From contig JAYGXS010000004.1 of NCBI GenBank assembly GCA_036362985.1, positions 43,124,024 to 43,188,023 on the forward strand: 64,000 bases of DNA, given 5' to 3'. Shown piece after piece: positions 45,281 to 55,959 of the stretch. Position 1 is the stretch's first letter, and every line of letters starts with the position of its first letter. The notes beneath the pieces are model-generated. The model was not told the origin of the DNA. It did no database searches and saw only the letters and a list, made by a program, of their open reading frames with translations. The position numbers and the translations under genes are program-made. Source of the stretch: Ligula intestinalis. Lineage: Eukaryota; Platyhelminthes; Cestoda; Diphyllobothriidea; Diphyllobothriidae.

Positions 45281-45445
45281 CCTGTGGCTCAATGGCTAGA
45301 GAGTTGGAGTTTTAATCAACCGATCGTGGCTTCGAGTATCGGATGGTACAACACCAGGGATTCAGCACGACTGGCTGATGATGGCTAATAAGTCAGAAAT
45401 GGCCATTCCAGTCACCATGGTCTCTGTCGGTCATATTATTTTGCC
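45281..45445 (+). mobile_element. tRNA-derived SINE, family 1, best-preserved copy
   Basis: The head has A-box TGGCTCAATGG (45285-45295), matching TRGYNNARNNG, and B-box-like GGCTTCGAGTATC (45328-45340). The body contains the complete hammerhead-like motif 45369-45413 and ends ...CACCATGGTCTCTGTCGGT. The two boxes are spaced as in a tRNA gene, so RNA polymerase III transcription is likely. Relatives in the window are at 19.5, 20.3, 25.6, 36.3-37.3, 59.4 and 62.7 kb. Confidence 0.8.
45369..45413 (+). ncRNA. Candidate type I hammerhead ribozyme in SINE
   Basis: Order of parts: stem I 5' strand GACTGG (45369-45374), core CTGATGA (45375-45381), stem II TGGCT/AGTCA closed by AATA (45382-45395), core GAAA (45396-45399), minimal stem III TGGCCA, cleavage NUH ending at U45407, stem I 3' strand CCAGTC (45408-45413). 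Stem I is perfect over 6 bp and stem II over 5 bp with one G-U. Stem III can barely close within one molecule, as in the short-stem-III hammerheads known from retroelements. Activity is inferred from the motif. Confidence 0.7.
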
Positions 45446-46329
45446 TATAGTACTAGCCACTGTGCGGCTGCAGGCGGGATCGGAGAGTCAGCATCAACAC
45501 AGAACGGGACGACTGAGTCCAAAATCCGATCGCAGACATATATTCACTAAGGAGACAGAACTGTTTCAAGCTCATTCTGCGTTACTGCAGTTAGTCATAA
45601 CCTCGCATCACCAGTTATGACTAGAAACACAAACGTGCGGTCGTACAGGGAGCAGAGCTTCCATAGACAGTGTCTAACAGATAGGTCATAAGTATTGCAT
45701 CAAAACAAATTTCATGAGTGCCTCGTTATCTGTCATCCTCGGTCGGTCCAGTTCCGGTAGTAACTCACTCAGGGCAGTATCTGTATGAAAAAGTCGCATT
45801 CTCCATCGTTCTGCCCCCCCGCTCCCCTCAATTGTCGACTTCGGCTTGATAGTTGCTTGCCTGGTCGTGGGCTCTGCCGCCCACATGAGCTTGTTTGACT
45901 CGGGAAACCAATAGCTCAGTGTGCGTCTATTCTTGATTATTTGCGTCATTGCTGTCTCCCCGATCACTGTGGGAGCCGTGAATTGCGAACAAACGCGCAA
46001 AAAGTTTCTACCTTTATCCTAACTAAAGCAAAGGCAATGGGAAAGAGTTCCCGGCATACAGTTATAGAATCGGCTGCTAAGTTGGAAAAAGGCGACAGCC
46101 CCAGTGAGGATTCCTATGGACGAAGTTGCCAGTTTACGGTACCACTAGACTTCTAGCCATTTAATCCTGCGCCTGGAGAATAGAAGATAAGGATACAATA
46201 TGTGCTCCTACCTAGACTTTATTTGTGGAACATGTCCAATTATTTCCTTTGCCTAGGCATGCTACGTCATAATTAATGTTGGATAAGTGAAGTAAGTTGC
46301 ATTCCGAGATGATATGATGAAAAGAAAGA

Positions 46330-47060
46330 AGATCTTCGGAAAATCGAGTTGTACTCGTGAATTTTCGAACAAGTATCACGTGTTCGTCGTCAGACTAAAT
46401 TAAAAGTGAGGGCTGGGAATGTCGCACTAGAGGTTTTGGAGGCAGAGGTTACAACGGACGGGGGAGGGAAGGTGGGGATTGGGTGGAAGGGTTATGGTGA
46501 CGTGACACCCGCGGCGATAGGTTGTGCTAGTGAGGGGAGGGGGCGGGTGTTAGCGTTTGGACTATGGGCCACGTGTTCGGGGGAGGGGGGGGCTGGTTAA
46601 GAGTCAGAGAAATTCCACTTGACCGGGCACAGAGAGCCAGTTGTTGTTTCAGACTGTGTCTAGATTAGTAGACCATGCACGAAACCCGGTATAGTGTGAT
46701 TCAAGCTCTACGTGCCTGTTTATACTAGCCGGATTCGAGTGCCAAGCTTCAAGGAATTCTCTCGCTTGTCGCGTATTAGCCATTGCAATCACGTCGGTGG
46801 CATCCCAATTGAAGCGGTGATCACACTCAATGGAGTGCGCAAATACGAGTGATAAATGGTTCCGTAGGCGAACGGCTGACTTGTGTTCCTTGATGCGAGT
46901 CTCAAGGCGTCGGCCTGTTTGGCCAATATAAACGCAAGGGCAACCAGCACACGGTATACGGTAAACGAGGTTACTTAGTTGTTCCACGGGTAGGGCGTCC
47001 TTTACTCGACATAAGCTTGCGCGCAGTGAGGTTGCGGGCTTTTGGGCAACGGCGATTCAA
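46330..47060 (-). mobile_element. Penelope-like element 3' portion
   Basis: GIY-YIG coding region (47055-46646) followed by a G-rich untranslated tract (plus-strand 46455-46600) and a terminal hairpin. On the minus strand the end reads TCTGACGACGAACACG...CTTGTTCGAAAATTC, with CTGACGA, a 5-bp GAACA/TGTTC stem and GAAA, again hammerhead-like. The RT part is absent. Confidence 0.8.
46649..47056 (-). CDS. GIY-YIG endonuclease domain of a PLE, uninterrupted
   Basis: The open frame runs from about 47056 to a stop just left of 46649. After a linker with LRASLCRVKDALP it shows NLVYRIPCAGCPCVYIGQTG (the GIY-YIG motif as VYI...YIG), RRLETRIKEHKSAV, FAHSIECDHRFNWD and REFLEAWHSNPASINRHVE. These are the full set of conserved blocks of the PLE endonuclease, with the catalytic Arg and Glu context kept. 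No stop or frameshift lies within the domain, unlike the other copies here. It is a 5'-truncated element, so it is not expected to encode a working RT. Confidence 0.85.
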   Translation of the reverse strand: MAVAQKPATSLRASLCRVKDALPVEQLSNLVYRIPCAGCPCVYIGQTGRRLETRIKEHKSAVRLRNHLSLVFAHSIECDHRFNWDATDVIAMANTRQAREFLEAWHSNPASINRHVELESHYTGFRAWSTNLDTV

Positions 47061-47111
47061 AAGCGACTTAGTTGCCGACTTAGTAGTTAATGTTGTAGTT
47101 AACACTTCAAA

Positions 47112-47190
47112 AAGAGTTACGGTTAGGGTTAGGCTTAAATATTAGAGTTAGGGTTCTGCTTAAGCTTAGGGTTAAGCTTGTCAGCCACAT
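47112..47190 (+). repeat. Degenerate TTAGGG-like tract
   Basis: GTTACGGTTAGGGTTAGGCTTAAATATTAGAGTTAGGGTTCTGCTTAAGCTTAGGGTTAAG contains several TTAGGG or near-TTAGGG hexamers, resembling an interstitial telomere-type remnant. It begins about 60 bp beyond the PLE GIY-YIG region. Confidence 0.6.
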
Positions 47191-47234
47191 ATAGTCTTAC
47201 CAAATTCACGCATCTTTAACCAATAACCATGTGA

Positions 47235-47325
47235 TAATTCGGCAAATATTCCCATTTTCCGATTGAGAAGTCATATTGGCAAACACGTGTTTTCGGCAAT
47301 TTGCCACCAGGCCAGTACAATTGCA
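47235..47325. repeat. Interspersed repeat family E, copy 2
   Basis: TATTCCCATTTTCCGATTGAGAAGTCATATTGG...GTTTTCGGCAATTTGCCACCAGGCCAGTAC matches 42050-42165 in order. Noncoding. Confidence 0.45.
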
Positions 47326-48444
47326 AGGACAAAAATGGTCTGTTATATTTGGACCGGACCCAACGTCCTAAACAGGCTGGAGCCCGCATGCGTGAGACGA
47401 GACCAATCGGACTTTCCCATTTATATTTCGACTTAAACTTCGAAAGCGATAACGTACTCAGATATTCGACGTCGAAATATATAATTCAAGAGCTTTTTCA
47501 GACGACAATTTGTTGTAGAAAGTTTGCTAAGTAATGTTAGGCACATTAATTTGTGACTTTTCGTGCACTTTTTATTTTTCTCCGCAATGAGTTGACCTAT
47601 TTGGGTAATTATAAAGCCATGACCCAAATAGACAACTGCATAAGAAAGGGGGTTGAGAAACTCTATATTTCGGTAAATGCTTTAAAGAAATATCGGCAAA
47701 AGTAGTTTATGTAGCGCCACTCATATATCCCTTGTCCCAGCATTTTATCCTGCAAAAACGGTGGCTATCGAGTTTTTAGGGGTGGGGAAATAGGATAGGC
47801 AGAGAAGGAAATTTTTAGAAGCAAGTGTAAAGCCAAAAAATTTAGTCAAAGTTGCTTCCGGCAGCCGCTCGGAGCAGGTTTTTCCGCATGTAAATTTAAG
47901 GTGTGCGCGACGCTTCGCGCCGCGGACTATACTCCAGAACGGTAAGTTGGACCTCAGGTAAGTTGAAGTAGATGACCTCCTAACCACCATTTCAATTTTT
48001 CGGGAAATTCAAGAGACCTGCAATTTGATAATCGGGTTTTTCCGCAAGATGGTAAATGCTAATACAGATAAGGAAAATCTACAGATATAAATCAACAACA
48101 CTTCCAAATATAGTAAAATAAGAATGCATTTAGCATTTATTACAGTATGTTCAACTGCGTGTCCTAATTTTCCGCCCATGAAACCCTATAACCACCGTTT
48201 TCGTAGGAAAACATGCAGGTTGTAGGGATTAATGAGTGTGGTTACATAAGCTACTGTTACCGACCTATCTTATTTTGAAGTTTTTGGTAAACAGGTAAAA
48301 CAGAGTCTGTATTTATTACCAATCGACTGGAAACACTGAAAATTGTAAAATGTTAACCAGCATTTCATGAACGACCAGAACGTCGTCGTAATCAAAAATT
48401 CAAAATAATAGCAAGATAGTATTTTTACGATGGCACCTGACAAA

Positions 48445-49022
48445 TTACTGTAAATGGGTTAGTAACCATAACCTTTTCGCTGAGGTATCGGGTCTCGCAT
48501 GGCCTATCCTTCGACCCGCTGCAGTCAGTCTGGACCCATTGAAGAGTGTTCTCACACACAGCTTCGTTGGTGAGCCAAGGGGAGAAGGGTTGCTGCGAAA
48601 TCTGAAAAGCTGCGTGGTGTTCGTTGCCACTAAAGTGGAGAGTGGGGAGCCCAATAGAGGTCCCTTGGTCTGCTCGCTTATTTCTGCTGCAAAGGTGAAC
48701 TACTTTTTTTCGCCAAATTTAAAACAGTTTCATGAAGTGCTCAATTTTGAGCGGACTTCGAATTTCGTCCTATGCCTCCTCCCGTTTCTTGAGCAGGACT
48801 TCATGCATCGAATTCGGTGAGATGGATGCGATGTCACGTCGGAGATGGCTATGATTTTATCCGACTGAATCCACTCACCTGGAAGGTCTGTAAGGAACAG
48901 GGAGGCTGATCTGACTGAGGTTATTGACTCATCTTTAGGAAACTTCGGTTTTGCGTAAATAAATTCCGTCAAATTAGAGGTTGGACTGCTTTTTGGAACA
49001 TTAATTGACCACAGTGCAACAC
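48445..49022 (-). CDS. Two terminal exons of an unidentified gene (candidate)
   Basis: Exon 49022-48879 is 144 bp, with acceptor CCACAAACCAG and perfect donor CAG|GTGAGT. It reads NVPKSSPTSNLTEF, YAKPKFPKDESITSV and SASLFLTDLP. Exon 48686-48445 follows a CCTTTGCAG acceptor and continues in phase with EISEQTKGPLLGSP, FRFRSNPSPLGSPTKL and a basic C terminus ending at a stop. The intron is 192 bp. Splice signals and phase agreement support a gene, but no family is recognised and upstream exons were not found. The second exon also overlaps a plus-strand ORF. Confidence 0.4.
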
Positions 49023-49319
49023 CTGGTTTGTGGATATTAGACAGACCGGCGCAGGTTTCGTTAGTTTCATTTGGTTACATTGATTCTCCGTGATCACATT
49101 TTGCACTTAAATGCTCTGCGTAATCTATTCGACCGACAATCTACTCCTTTAGTCTACGCGTTCTGGACTGGTCTGTAAAATTCACTGTTAGCAATTAGAA
49201 CTTTGGCATTTCATTGTAACTTGCTCGGGACATAATAACCGTTGATCGTCCTTTATCAGCGAGCAAAAGTGTTATTTTTTCGTTGTGGTTATTCTGAGGT
49301 GTTCATAAGCCCATCTCTA

Positions 49320-49800
49320 CGCGTTCGTCCCACAAGAAACCTCATCAGAAACACCGCCAATGATATGGAATGCTCTGCCATACACCAAGGACGTTTCAGA
49401 GGTAACCGACGAGATGTTTGAATTGTTCACCGACACCAATCTGCAATGTGCAGCAAGGTCATAAAAAGCAAACACTGATTAACTCCAAGGGGGCAGTCCA
49501 GGGGTAGTGTATCGCATCCCGTTCCTTAACTGGCTTTATAAGTTCACAGGTCTAAATGAATGCATGCTCGAATCGCTCATATACGAACATAAGCTGGGTG
49601 GGGAATGCTTACAAGTAGGGACGATCACCTTCGATACGGGTCAGGAATTTAACTTCGCAGCCCCTAAAATAACCACCCACGTCGGAAACATAACAAGCAA
49701 AAAATTGACTGAAGCCTGGGCCTCAAACGAAAACTCGGTCAATTGATCAATCGATTTGGCACCGGCAGAAAGGACCCCACAGAGCGACCAGTACGCCGGA
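49320..49800 (+). mobile_element. PLE fragment: linker and GIY-YIG domain, decayed
   Basis: The frame around 49360 reads ALPYTKDVSEVTDEMF, the PLE linker (LPYVxxxSE). From about 49505 it continues VYRIPFLNWLYKFTGL, ESLIYEHKLGGE, TFDTGQEFNFAAPKI and LTEAWASNENSVN up to a TGA at 49744, then further related sequence. YTG replaces the second part of GIY-YIG and several core residues are changed, so this copy is inactive. Confidence 0.75.
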
Positions 49801-49857
49801 CTGGCTTATCTCTGATTGGCAGCCATCACCCCGGAAATATCGTCTTTTTCATTTCTG

Positions 49858-49994
49858 GGAGGGGTTTGACAGATTTGAATAATTCAGTTGACCCTATTGT
49901 GAAAAATTTGTGGCCCGGTGGGATTCGAACCAACATCATCAAGGGAGGCCTTAGTAAAACCAACATTCTACCAAGCGAACTACAAAGGCACACC
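49858..49994 (-). mobile_element. tRNA-derived SINE, family 2, copy 2
   Basis: Minus strand: TGTGCCTTTGTAGTTCGCTTGGTAGAATG (A-box-like), GTTGGTTCGAATCCC (good B box), then the body AATTTTTCACAATAGGGTCAACTG...AAATCTGTCAAACCCCTCCC. Collinear with the copy at 25188-25328. It lies right beside the PLE fragment. Confidence 0.75.
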
Positions 49995-50559
49995 AAGAGT
50001 CTACTTAATTGTTGATGATGGACTTCTGCACAAGCTTGAAAACTCAAACAAATGGTTCTGAGTCTTGACCAGTCTTCTTCATTGCTCACCTGAAATTTGA
50101 ACATTCATCCCCCGGAAAATGCACCGTTTCTGACAGGCAGATGTCTCAAAGATACCATAAAAGCGGTTGAGATTGATTCTACGACCTCCCGGACAAGACA
50201 TAAGAACAAAATCCGTCCGTAATACAAGCTGGTTTGTAGTGGGCGCTAGCGGCCACTGTGAGAAACCGTGATCGTTGACTCGTCATGCTGTTGCCCGCCA
50301 GAATTGCAGTCGCGGTGAATGCCCTTAACACGCGCACTTGTGTGAACGACCGCACCCTACCCACGTTTCACTCAATGTCGGGCGCGACCTACGAACACGC
50401 CCAGTCTCGGCTGTGCCCACGCCAGTGCGTAACCTCTCCCGATCTGACCAATTACCATCAAGACTAAGATGAAAACAGCTCTCAGTGGCCACTCGGATTA
50501 CTGCCACTAGGCATCACTTCGGACCCAACCTGACTAGGGAACTGACTGCACACGTCCCA

Positions 50560-50710
50560 GAGTCAATTCTCCACCTACCCATTCTTCTATTCTTTCTGTA
50601 TAGAATGCACTGTTCCTACTAATCTGGCCTTCCAAAGAGTTCTCTCTAAGGAACCGGACCTGGAAGATCGCAGCTGTTAGGGTTAACTCTATTAACCTTG
50701 ACCATCCTCG
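50560..50710 (+). repeat. LTR-like repeat family B, copy 2
   Basis: Contains CTACTAATCTGGCCTTCC, CTCTAAGGAACCGGACCTGG, AAGATCGCAGCTG and TTAGGGTTAACTC, collinear with the copies at 13440 and 55430. The boundary on the left is unclear. Confidence 0.6.
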
Positions 50711-50799
50711 ATAGATTTGTGCCAAATTCCAGGGAAATTATAGTTTGGATTAGTTACCAATACGAGCGAAACTGCTAGTCCCAGGAAGTAATTGAGAAG

Positions 50800-50960
50800 A
50801 AAGCGATGTGGTCGCTGGAACATGAACACTATTTATTTGACGTTTCGGATTCCATCGCGGAGCCATCATCAAAGACAATAGCCGAAATGGGTACTTCATA
50901 CGCAGAGAGTTGCAGTATTTATAGGGTACAGCCGCTATGCTACTGTGTACCTATGACAAT
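50800..50960 (-). mobile_element. Solitary PLE terminal sequence with hammerhead-like core
   Basis: Minus strand 50874-50839 reads TTTGATGATGGCTCCGCGATGGAATCCGAAACGTC: TGATGA, a GG-TCC stem, then GAAAC and GTC, as in the other PLE ends here. It is positioned just upstream of the LINE. Confidence 0.6.
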
Positions 50961-51249
50961 TAACGGTTCCCCGCTATCGAGGATAATTGTCTGCTTGTGC
51001 GCTAATGGCTTGATAGTCAGCATGCGGGTCCTGACCTGTTGAACCTTCATCCGCCGTGCTGGATTTGGGCGTGACGATTGTTCGGCCATCTGGCCTCCTA
51101 GCGTTGGCGTTAGAAGACACGTTCGCCTGTGCGCTCCCGGAGTGGCGAATTGTTTAAGCCAAACTCGGCACTGCAGCCCCCTGCGTATGAATTAAAAAAC
51201 GTCGTCAACTTGTTTCCGAAAAGAGGGAGCGGGTCAGCAAGGGCGAACA

Positions 51250-51510
51250 AAACTTGGCTATTTACAACAACCAAGTCATCCAACGTCCATTGTTCTCACC
51301 TTGGATAGGTCCGTTCCGGATAACCACACAGTCGGCTCAGTAGGGGGAGGATTGAGCCCAATCGAAAAACATATAGAGGCAGAACGAAAGGGAAAAACAT
51401 TTGGTTATTTACAACAACCAAGTGATCCAGCGTCCACTGCTCTCCTCCGGGAAAGATCCTCCCCGGATGACCGCACAGTCGACCCGGTAAGGGGCGGGGA
51501 GAGCCTGACT
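51250..51510 (+). repeat. 147-bp tandem duplication inside the LINE N-terminal region
   Basis: TTACAACAACCAAG occurs at 51262 and 51409. After each copy come CATCCAACGTCCA or GATCCAGCGTCCA, TTCTCACC or CTCTCCTCC, CCGGATRACC and CAGTCGRCYC. The period of 147 bp equals 49 codons, so the reading frame is kept. Confidence 0.85.
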
Positions 51511-54345
51511 GTAACCAATTCTCGAGCAAAAAGAAAGGTAACTTTCATGTACACAAATGCACAGAGTATGCTTTCAAAGCTAGACGAGCTGAAGATTCAT
51601 GCCTTTGAATTATCACCAGATATGGTTTCAATAACGGAAACTTGGCTGTCTGAACAGGTAGCCGATGGCGAGGTATCCATGCCTGGCTATCAACTGTTCA
51701 GAAAAGACAGAGAAGGTCGTCAAGGCGGTGGCGTAGCAACATACGTGAAAAATGGACTCACAGTTTTAAACACAACGGATAAACTGGCGTGTACTTCCAA
51801 GGCCATCTGGCTGTCCATTAAAGTACCAGGTGCACCCAACCTCGATGTACTGACACTCTACCGACCACCGAGAAGAGAGCCCGTAGTGGATGCCTCCTTG
51901 CTAGAGGAGCTGGAAAAAAATTACTGCACGATCGGACATCCTGATTGTGGGGGACTTTAACGCACCTCAAATCGACTGGGGTATGGCCTGCGCACATAGC
52001 TCCGATCTAACCTTCGACAGCTGCCTTCTGAGCATGACTCTGAAGTTATTTCTCACGCAACACGTCACTTTTCCGACAAGGATGCGCGATGGCCAACAGT
52101 CCAACTGTCTGGACCTCGTTCTCACGAAATCGCAGGACAGCATCGACGATGTGTCATGTCTCCCACCACTAGGTAAAACCGACCATGTTGTACTGCTATG
52201 GGAGTACTCGTTATTCTCAATACCGGAGAGACCCTTAACAACCAGAATAAATATTTGGCGAAGCGATTTCGATCGAATGAAGACCGAACTCACGCGCGCC
52301 GAGTGGGAACCTCTATTTTCTGGAAACGTAACTGCGGACTGGGAAGCGTTCCGGAACACACTGCACAGACTCATCGACAACCACTGTCCAATTTCGCGAA
52401 AAAAAGTGAACACTAGACCACGATGGCTTACGCAGGCCTTAAAAATAGAAGTGAACAAAAAGCGGAAGCTGTGAAAAAAAAATGCTAGCAGACAGGACTC
52501 CTGCATCTGTCAGTGCCTACAAAACTCAGAGAAACCGGGTCAAGGGTCTTATTCTCAAAACAAGACGGGCTTTCGAAGCAGACTTGCTAAACCGGGCCAC
52601 AATGAACCCCAAACTGTTTTACAGTTGCCTCAGGCAAAGTACCAAAACAAGGATCCGATACCCCTGCTGAGGACCGCTGAGGGAAGAGACTTGATAGATG
52701 ATGAAGCAAAGGCTGATCATCTTTCGAAATTTTTCCGGTCAGTCTTCACAAAGGAAACGGCATACGATCACCCCACCGATGACACCGAAGCGGATATAAT
52801 AGTTGAGACTGTCCAATTCCCCGAGGCTGTTGTTCTTAAGGAACTCTTAAGCTTAAAAGAATCTAAGTCATCAGGTCCCGACAACGTACCAGCCAAGATT
52901 TTGAAGGAGCTCGCCAATGAGTTGGCCAAACCACTCTCTATGCTCTTCCAAACCTCCTTCGAAACCGGATGCCTACCAGTAGATTGGAAATCCGCGAGGA
53001 TTGCACTGCTATACAAGGGGGAAGCCGGGTCTCAGCGAATAACTACCGACCGGTCAGCCTTACTGCAATCTGTTGCAAGATCATGGAAAAAATTATCAAG
53101 CAACAACTTATGCAGTTTTTGGAACAAAACCATCTGCTATCGGATGCTCAGCATGGTTTTCGTAGAGGTAGGTCCTGCGAAACAAACTTGCTTTACTGTT
53201 TAGAACAGTGGACTGAGGCAGTCGATAGTGGAAACTCAGTGCATGCTGTCTATATTGACTTCAAAAAGGCTTTCGATAGCGTGCCGCACCACCGCCTCCT
53301 TTATAAACTCAGCCGCATAGGAGTATGGGGTAGGCTCCTTACGTGGATAAAAAGCTTCCTAATCGGTCGCTCGCAAACTGTCCACATCAGTGACAAACAG
53401 TCAGCCAAGGTTGAGGTTGAGAGTGGTGTTCCCCAATGCTCCGTTCTCGGCCCTATCTTGTTTGTTATCTACATCAACGACTGTGTCCGCGAACTGGATT
53501 GCGGTATCACCATGTTTGCCGATGATATAAAACTTTGGAGCGTAATTCGAACTGCGGCTGACGAAGTGCACTTACAGGAAAATTTAAATAGACTTAAAAA
53601 ATGGTCGGCGGACTGGCTCTTACCGTTCAATCAGAGCAAGTGCACCACCATTCGAGTCGGCAAATCCGGATTTTCAAACGGCACGGCTTACCGACTGAAT
53701 GACATACCATTGAAGGAAGTGAACGCCCAGAAAGACTTGGGAGTCTGGACCACGCCCTCGCTTAAACCCTCCCTGCATTGCACAAAGGTAGCCAAGTCCG
53801 CGATGTCGATCCTATACCTAGTCAGACGAGCTTTTTCTACGTTTGATGAAGAGTGCTTCACAAAAGTCTTCGGAACCTTCGTACGACCACACCTAGAATC
53901 CGCTATCCAAGCTTGGAGACCCTGGGCCACGAAAGACATCTACATCCTGGAAAAGGTACAACGGCGCGCAACCAAACTTGTTATGGGGCAGGGCTCGCAG
54001 CCTTATGAAACACGGCTGTCGAATCTAAACCTCTTCCCATTGCTCTACAGGCAGCTTCGGGAGGACCTGATACTAGCATTCCGCGTATTACGTCTTCAAG
54101 ACTGCTGTCCTATATCAGGGGATTTTTTCGAATTAGCATCGACAACAAATCTGAGGGGTCATCCTCTCAAATTAAAGGTGACAGGGGCCAGGCTGGACAC
54201 TCGGAAACACTTCTTTTCAAAAAGGATGGTCGGAACGTGGAGTGTGCTTCCTCAGGACGTTGTTATGTCGGAATCGCTAGAGGGTTTTAAGCAAAAACTG
54301 GATCGATATAGCAGTACAGGAGGATCGTAACTGACAATTTGCAAT
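51250..54345 (+). mobile_element. CR1/Jockey-like non-LTR retrotransposon, nearly full ORF2, frameshifted
   Basis: APE endonuclease: YTNAQSMLSKLDEL (about 51547), ITETWLSE, GGGVATYVKNG, VGDFNAPQIDW (about 51942) and KTDHVVLLWE (about 52175). Reverse transcriptase: SSGPDNVPAKILKELA, NNYRPVSLTAICCKIMEKII, QHGFRRGRSCETNL, YIDFKKAFDSVPHHRL, GVPQCSVLGPILFVIYIND and the catalytic MFADDIKLW (about 53513). The C terminus ends at TAA 54328-54330. The reading changes frame near 51955, 52475, 52640 and 53030, so it is a pseudogene of a once complete element. A short CAATAACAATAATACTACT tail follows. The N-terminal part has an in-frame 147-bp duplication. PQC replaces the usual PQG before SVLGP. Confidence 0.9.
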
Positions 54346-54704
54346 AACAATAATACTACTTTCAATTTTTCAGTAGTATTAATTTTATATCCATTCACGT
54401 TTGCTATTTCTAATGCCCTCCCACGCATAGCCTCATGCGAAGGTCTCGCGGTCTACCCTACTTGGCTAGCTGCGCACCGTGAATACCCCGCTAGCGACCT
54501 TATCAGCCAGCCCTGACGGCTTAAACATTCACCCTTGGTTCGACCCAAAGCGGACTGTCGACGATCTGGACGGATGCCTCTGTTTTTCCAGTTCCGTTGG
54601 CGGACTCTGCAATCAGCAGTGAAGAATCAGGACGTGGCTTCCACACGGTGATGATCCTGGGAACCTTTGCAATGCCTTCTCCAGTTGGAACCCCCTTTTT
54701 TCTC

Positions 54705-54930
54705 CTAAATCCCACGCATTACCCCCACAAGAGCAACAGTTTTTCTCCTAAAAATCCCTGAGGAGTTTTTTCACCGTCTGCTCCTATTTTCATCCTATGA
54801 CACAGGACAACTGGCCTCACCAACAGTCTGAGTAAAAAATTTTCGCCTATTACTGCACATCTGTACAAATAGGGCACGCAAAGGAATTTTTCCTACATAT
54901 CCCTCAATATACTGATACCCATTTCTGCCA
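54705..54930 (+). repeat. Interspersed repeat family A, copy 2
   Basis: Collinear with 13885-14110. It lies about 375 bp after the LINE and about 0.5 kb upstream of a family-B copy, which hints that A and B may be parts of one larger element. Confidence 0.55.
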
Positions 54931-55199
54931 TTGTCTCTGATGATAGATCTGCGACAGAATCCGAAACGGCAGGCGAATGAAGATCTTGTCCCAGCGATCA
55001 CAGTTACTCCTTCTCAGTTAGGTTTAGTGTCAGGATACGGGAATACTTATTTTCCTACGCCCACATTTAGTATGTGCCTGTGCGACGTTCCTTTTCCCCT
55101 GTCCCGTTTGGCAGGTCATATAAGAAATTTTGACCTAACAAGTTATTCTAATCAGTGTCTTGTGACTAGCTTGAGTCGGATTGGACTTTCCTGAAGGCT

Positions 55200-55590
55200 C
55201 ACAGACGCTAGTCTTGACACCTGGATCAGCCAATCGTAGCTTCCGCATAGATGCATTTTCGGGACAGTGACGAACAGCAAGCTTGCACGCGTTCCCTACG
55301 CAATCTATCTGCCTGGCCAAAAACCTCAAGGTCAACCCAGCCAATGAACGCTCTCCCACTGTCTACTGGCCTGACTGTGTCAAACCAGCACTTGGACGCG
55401 ACTGGCTCTCCTGGCTAGTCGTGCTCTCCCAAGTCAGACTTCTTGCATCTACTCTCCTTTCCTCTGTGTACAAAATATACTGTTCCTTCTACTCTAGCCT
55501 TCCCAAGACTTCTTCTCTACTAAGTAACCATGATCTGAAGATCGTAGTTGCTAGGGTTTAACTCACTTAACCTCCTGCGATAAGTGCCAC
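55200..55590 (+). repeat. LTR-like repeat family B, copy 3
   Basis: The most conserved part is 55430-55575: TCTACTCTCCTTTCCTCTGTG, ACTCTAGCCTTCCCAAGAC, CTACTAAGTAACCATGATC and GTTGCTAGGGTTTAACTC. The pyrimidine-rich stretch followed by a conserved end suits an LTR 3' part. Confidence 0.6.
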
Positions 55591-55959
55591 GAAAGTCATT
55601 GTCAACCACACCGGAAAAGCATGCCATTAGCGTTTTTAAGAGTGTACCTAACCAAATAATAGTAATCACCAGGGAAGTCTTGGGCGACCATTTCACTGGC
55701 AAATACCACCAACTAGTTACCGCGCGTGCAAATCCTGTCTGCAGTGCTTTACGTAAACACACACACGCATGCGCACGCGTCCGTCCACACGCAAGCAAAT
55801 GTGAAAAGAACGCCACGTCATCACCCTCATCAGCAGCATTTAAATATTAAAAAAGACCGCCATTGTGGCGGCGCGTGGATATGCTGTGTCCACCCTATCA
55901 GTAAGTACATAAAATCACTGGTCATAGCAAAGCGCACTCGCGTAATTTGCTTCTTTTCG

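Noticed and set aside
47112..47190. Chromosome end
   Set aside because: The TTAGGG-like units are few and degenerate, with unique sequence on both sides.
49915..49994. tRNA gene on the minus strand
   Set aside because: Good B box, but the acceptor ends do not pair and the flanking body is shared with the SINE at 25.2 kb.
51967..52506. 179-codon minus-strand ORF
   Set aside because: Antisense shadow of the LINE endonuclease/RT region.
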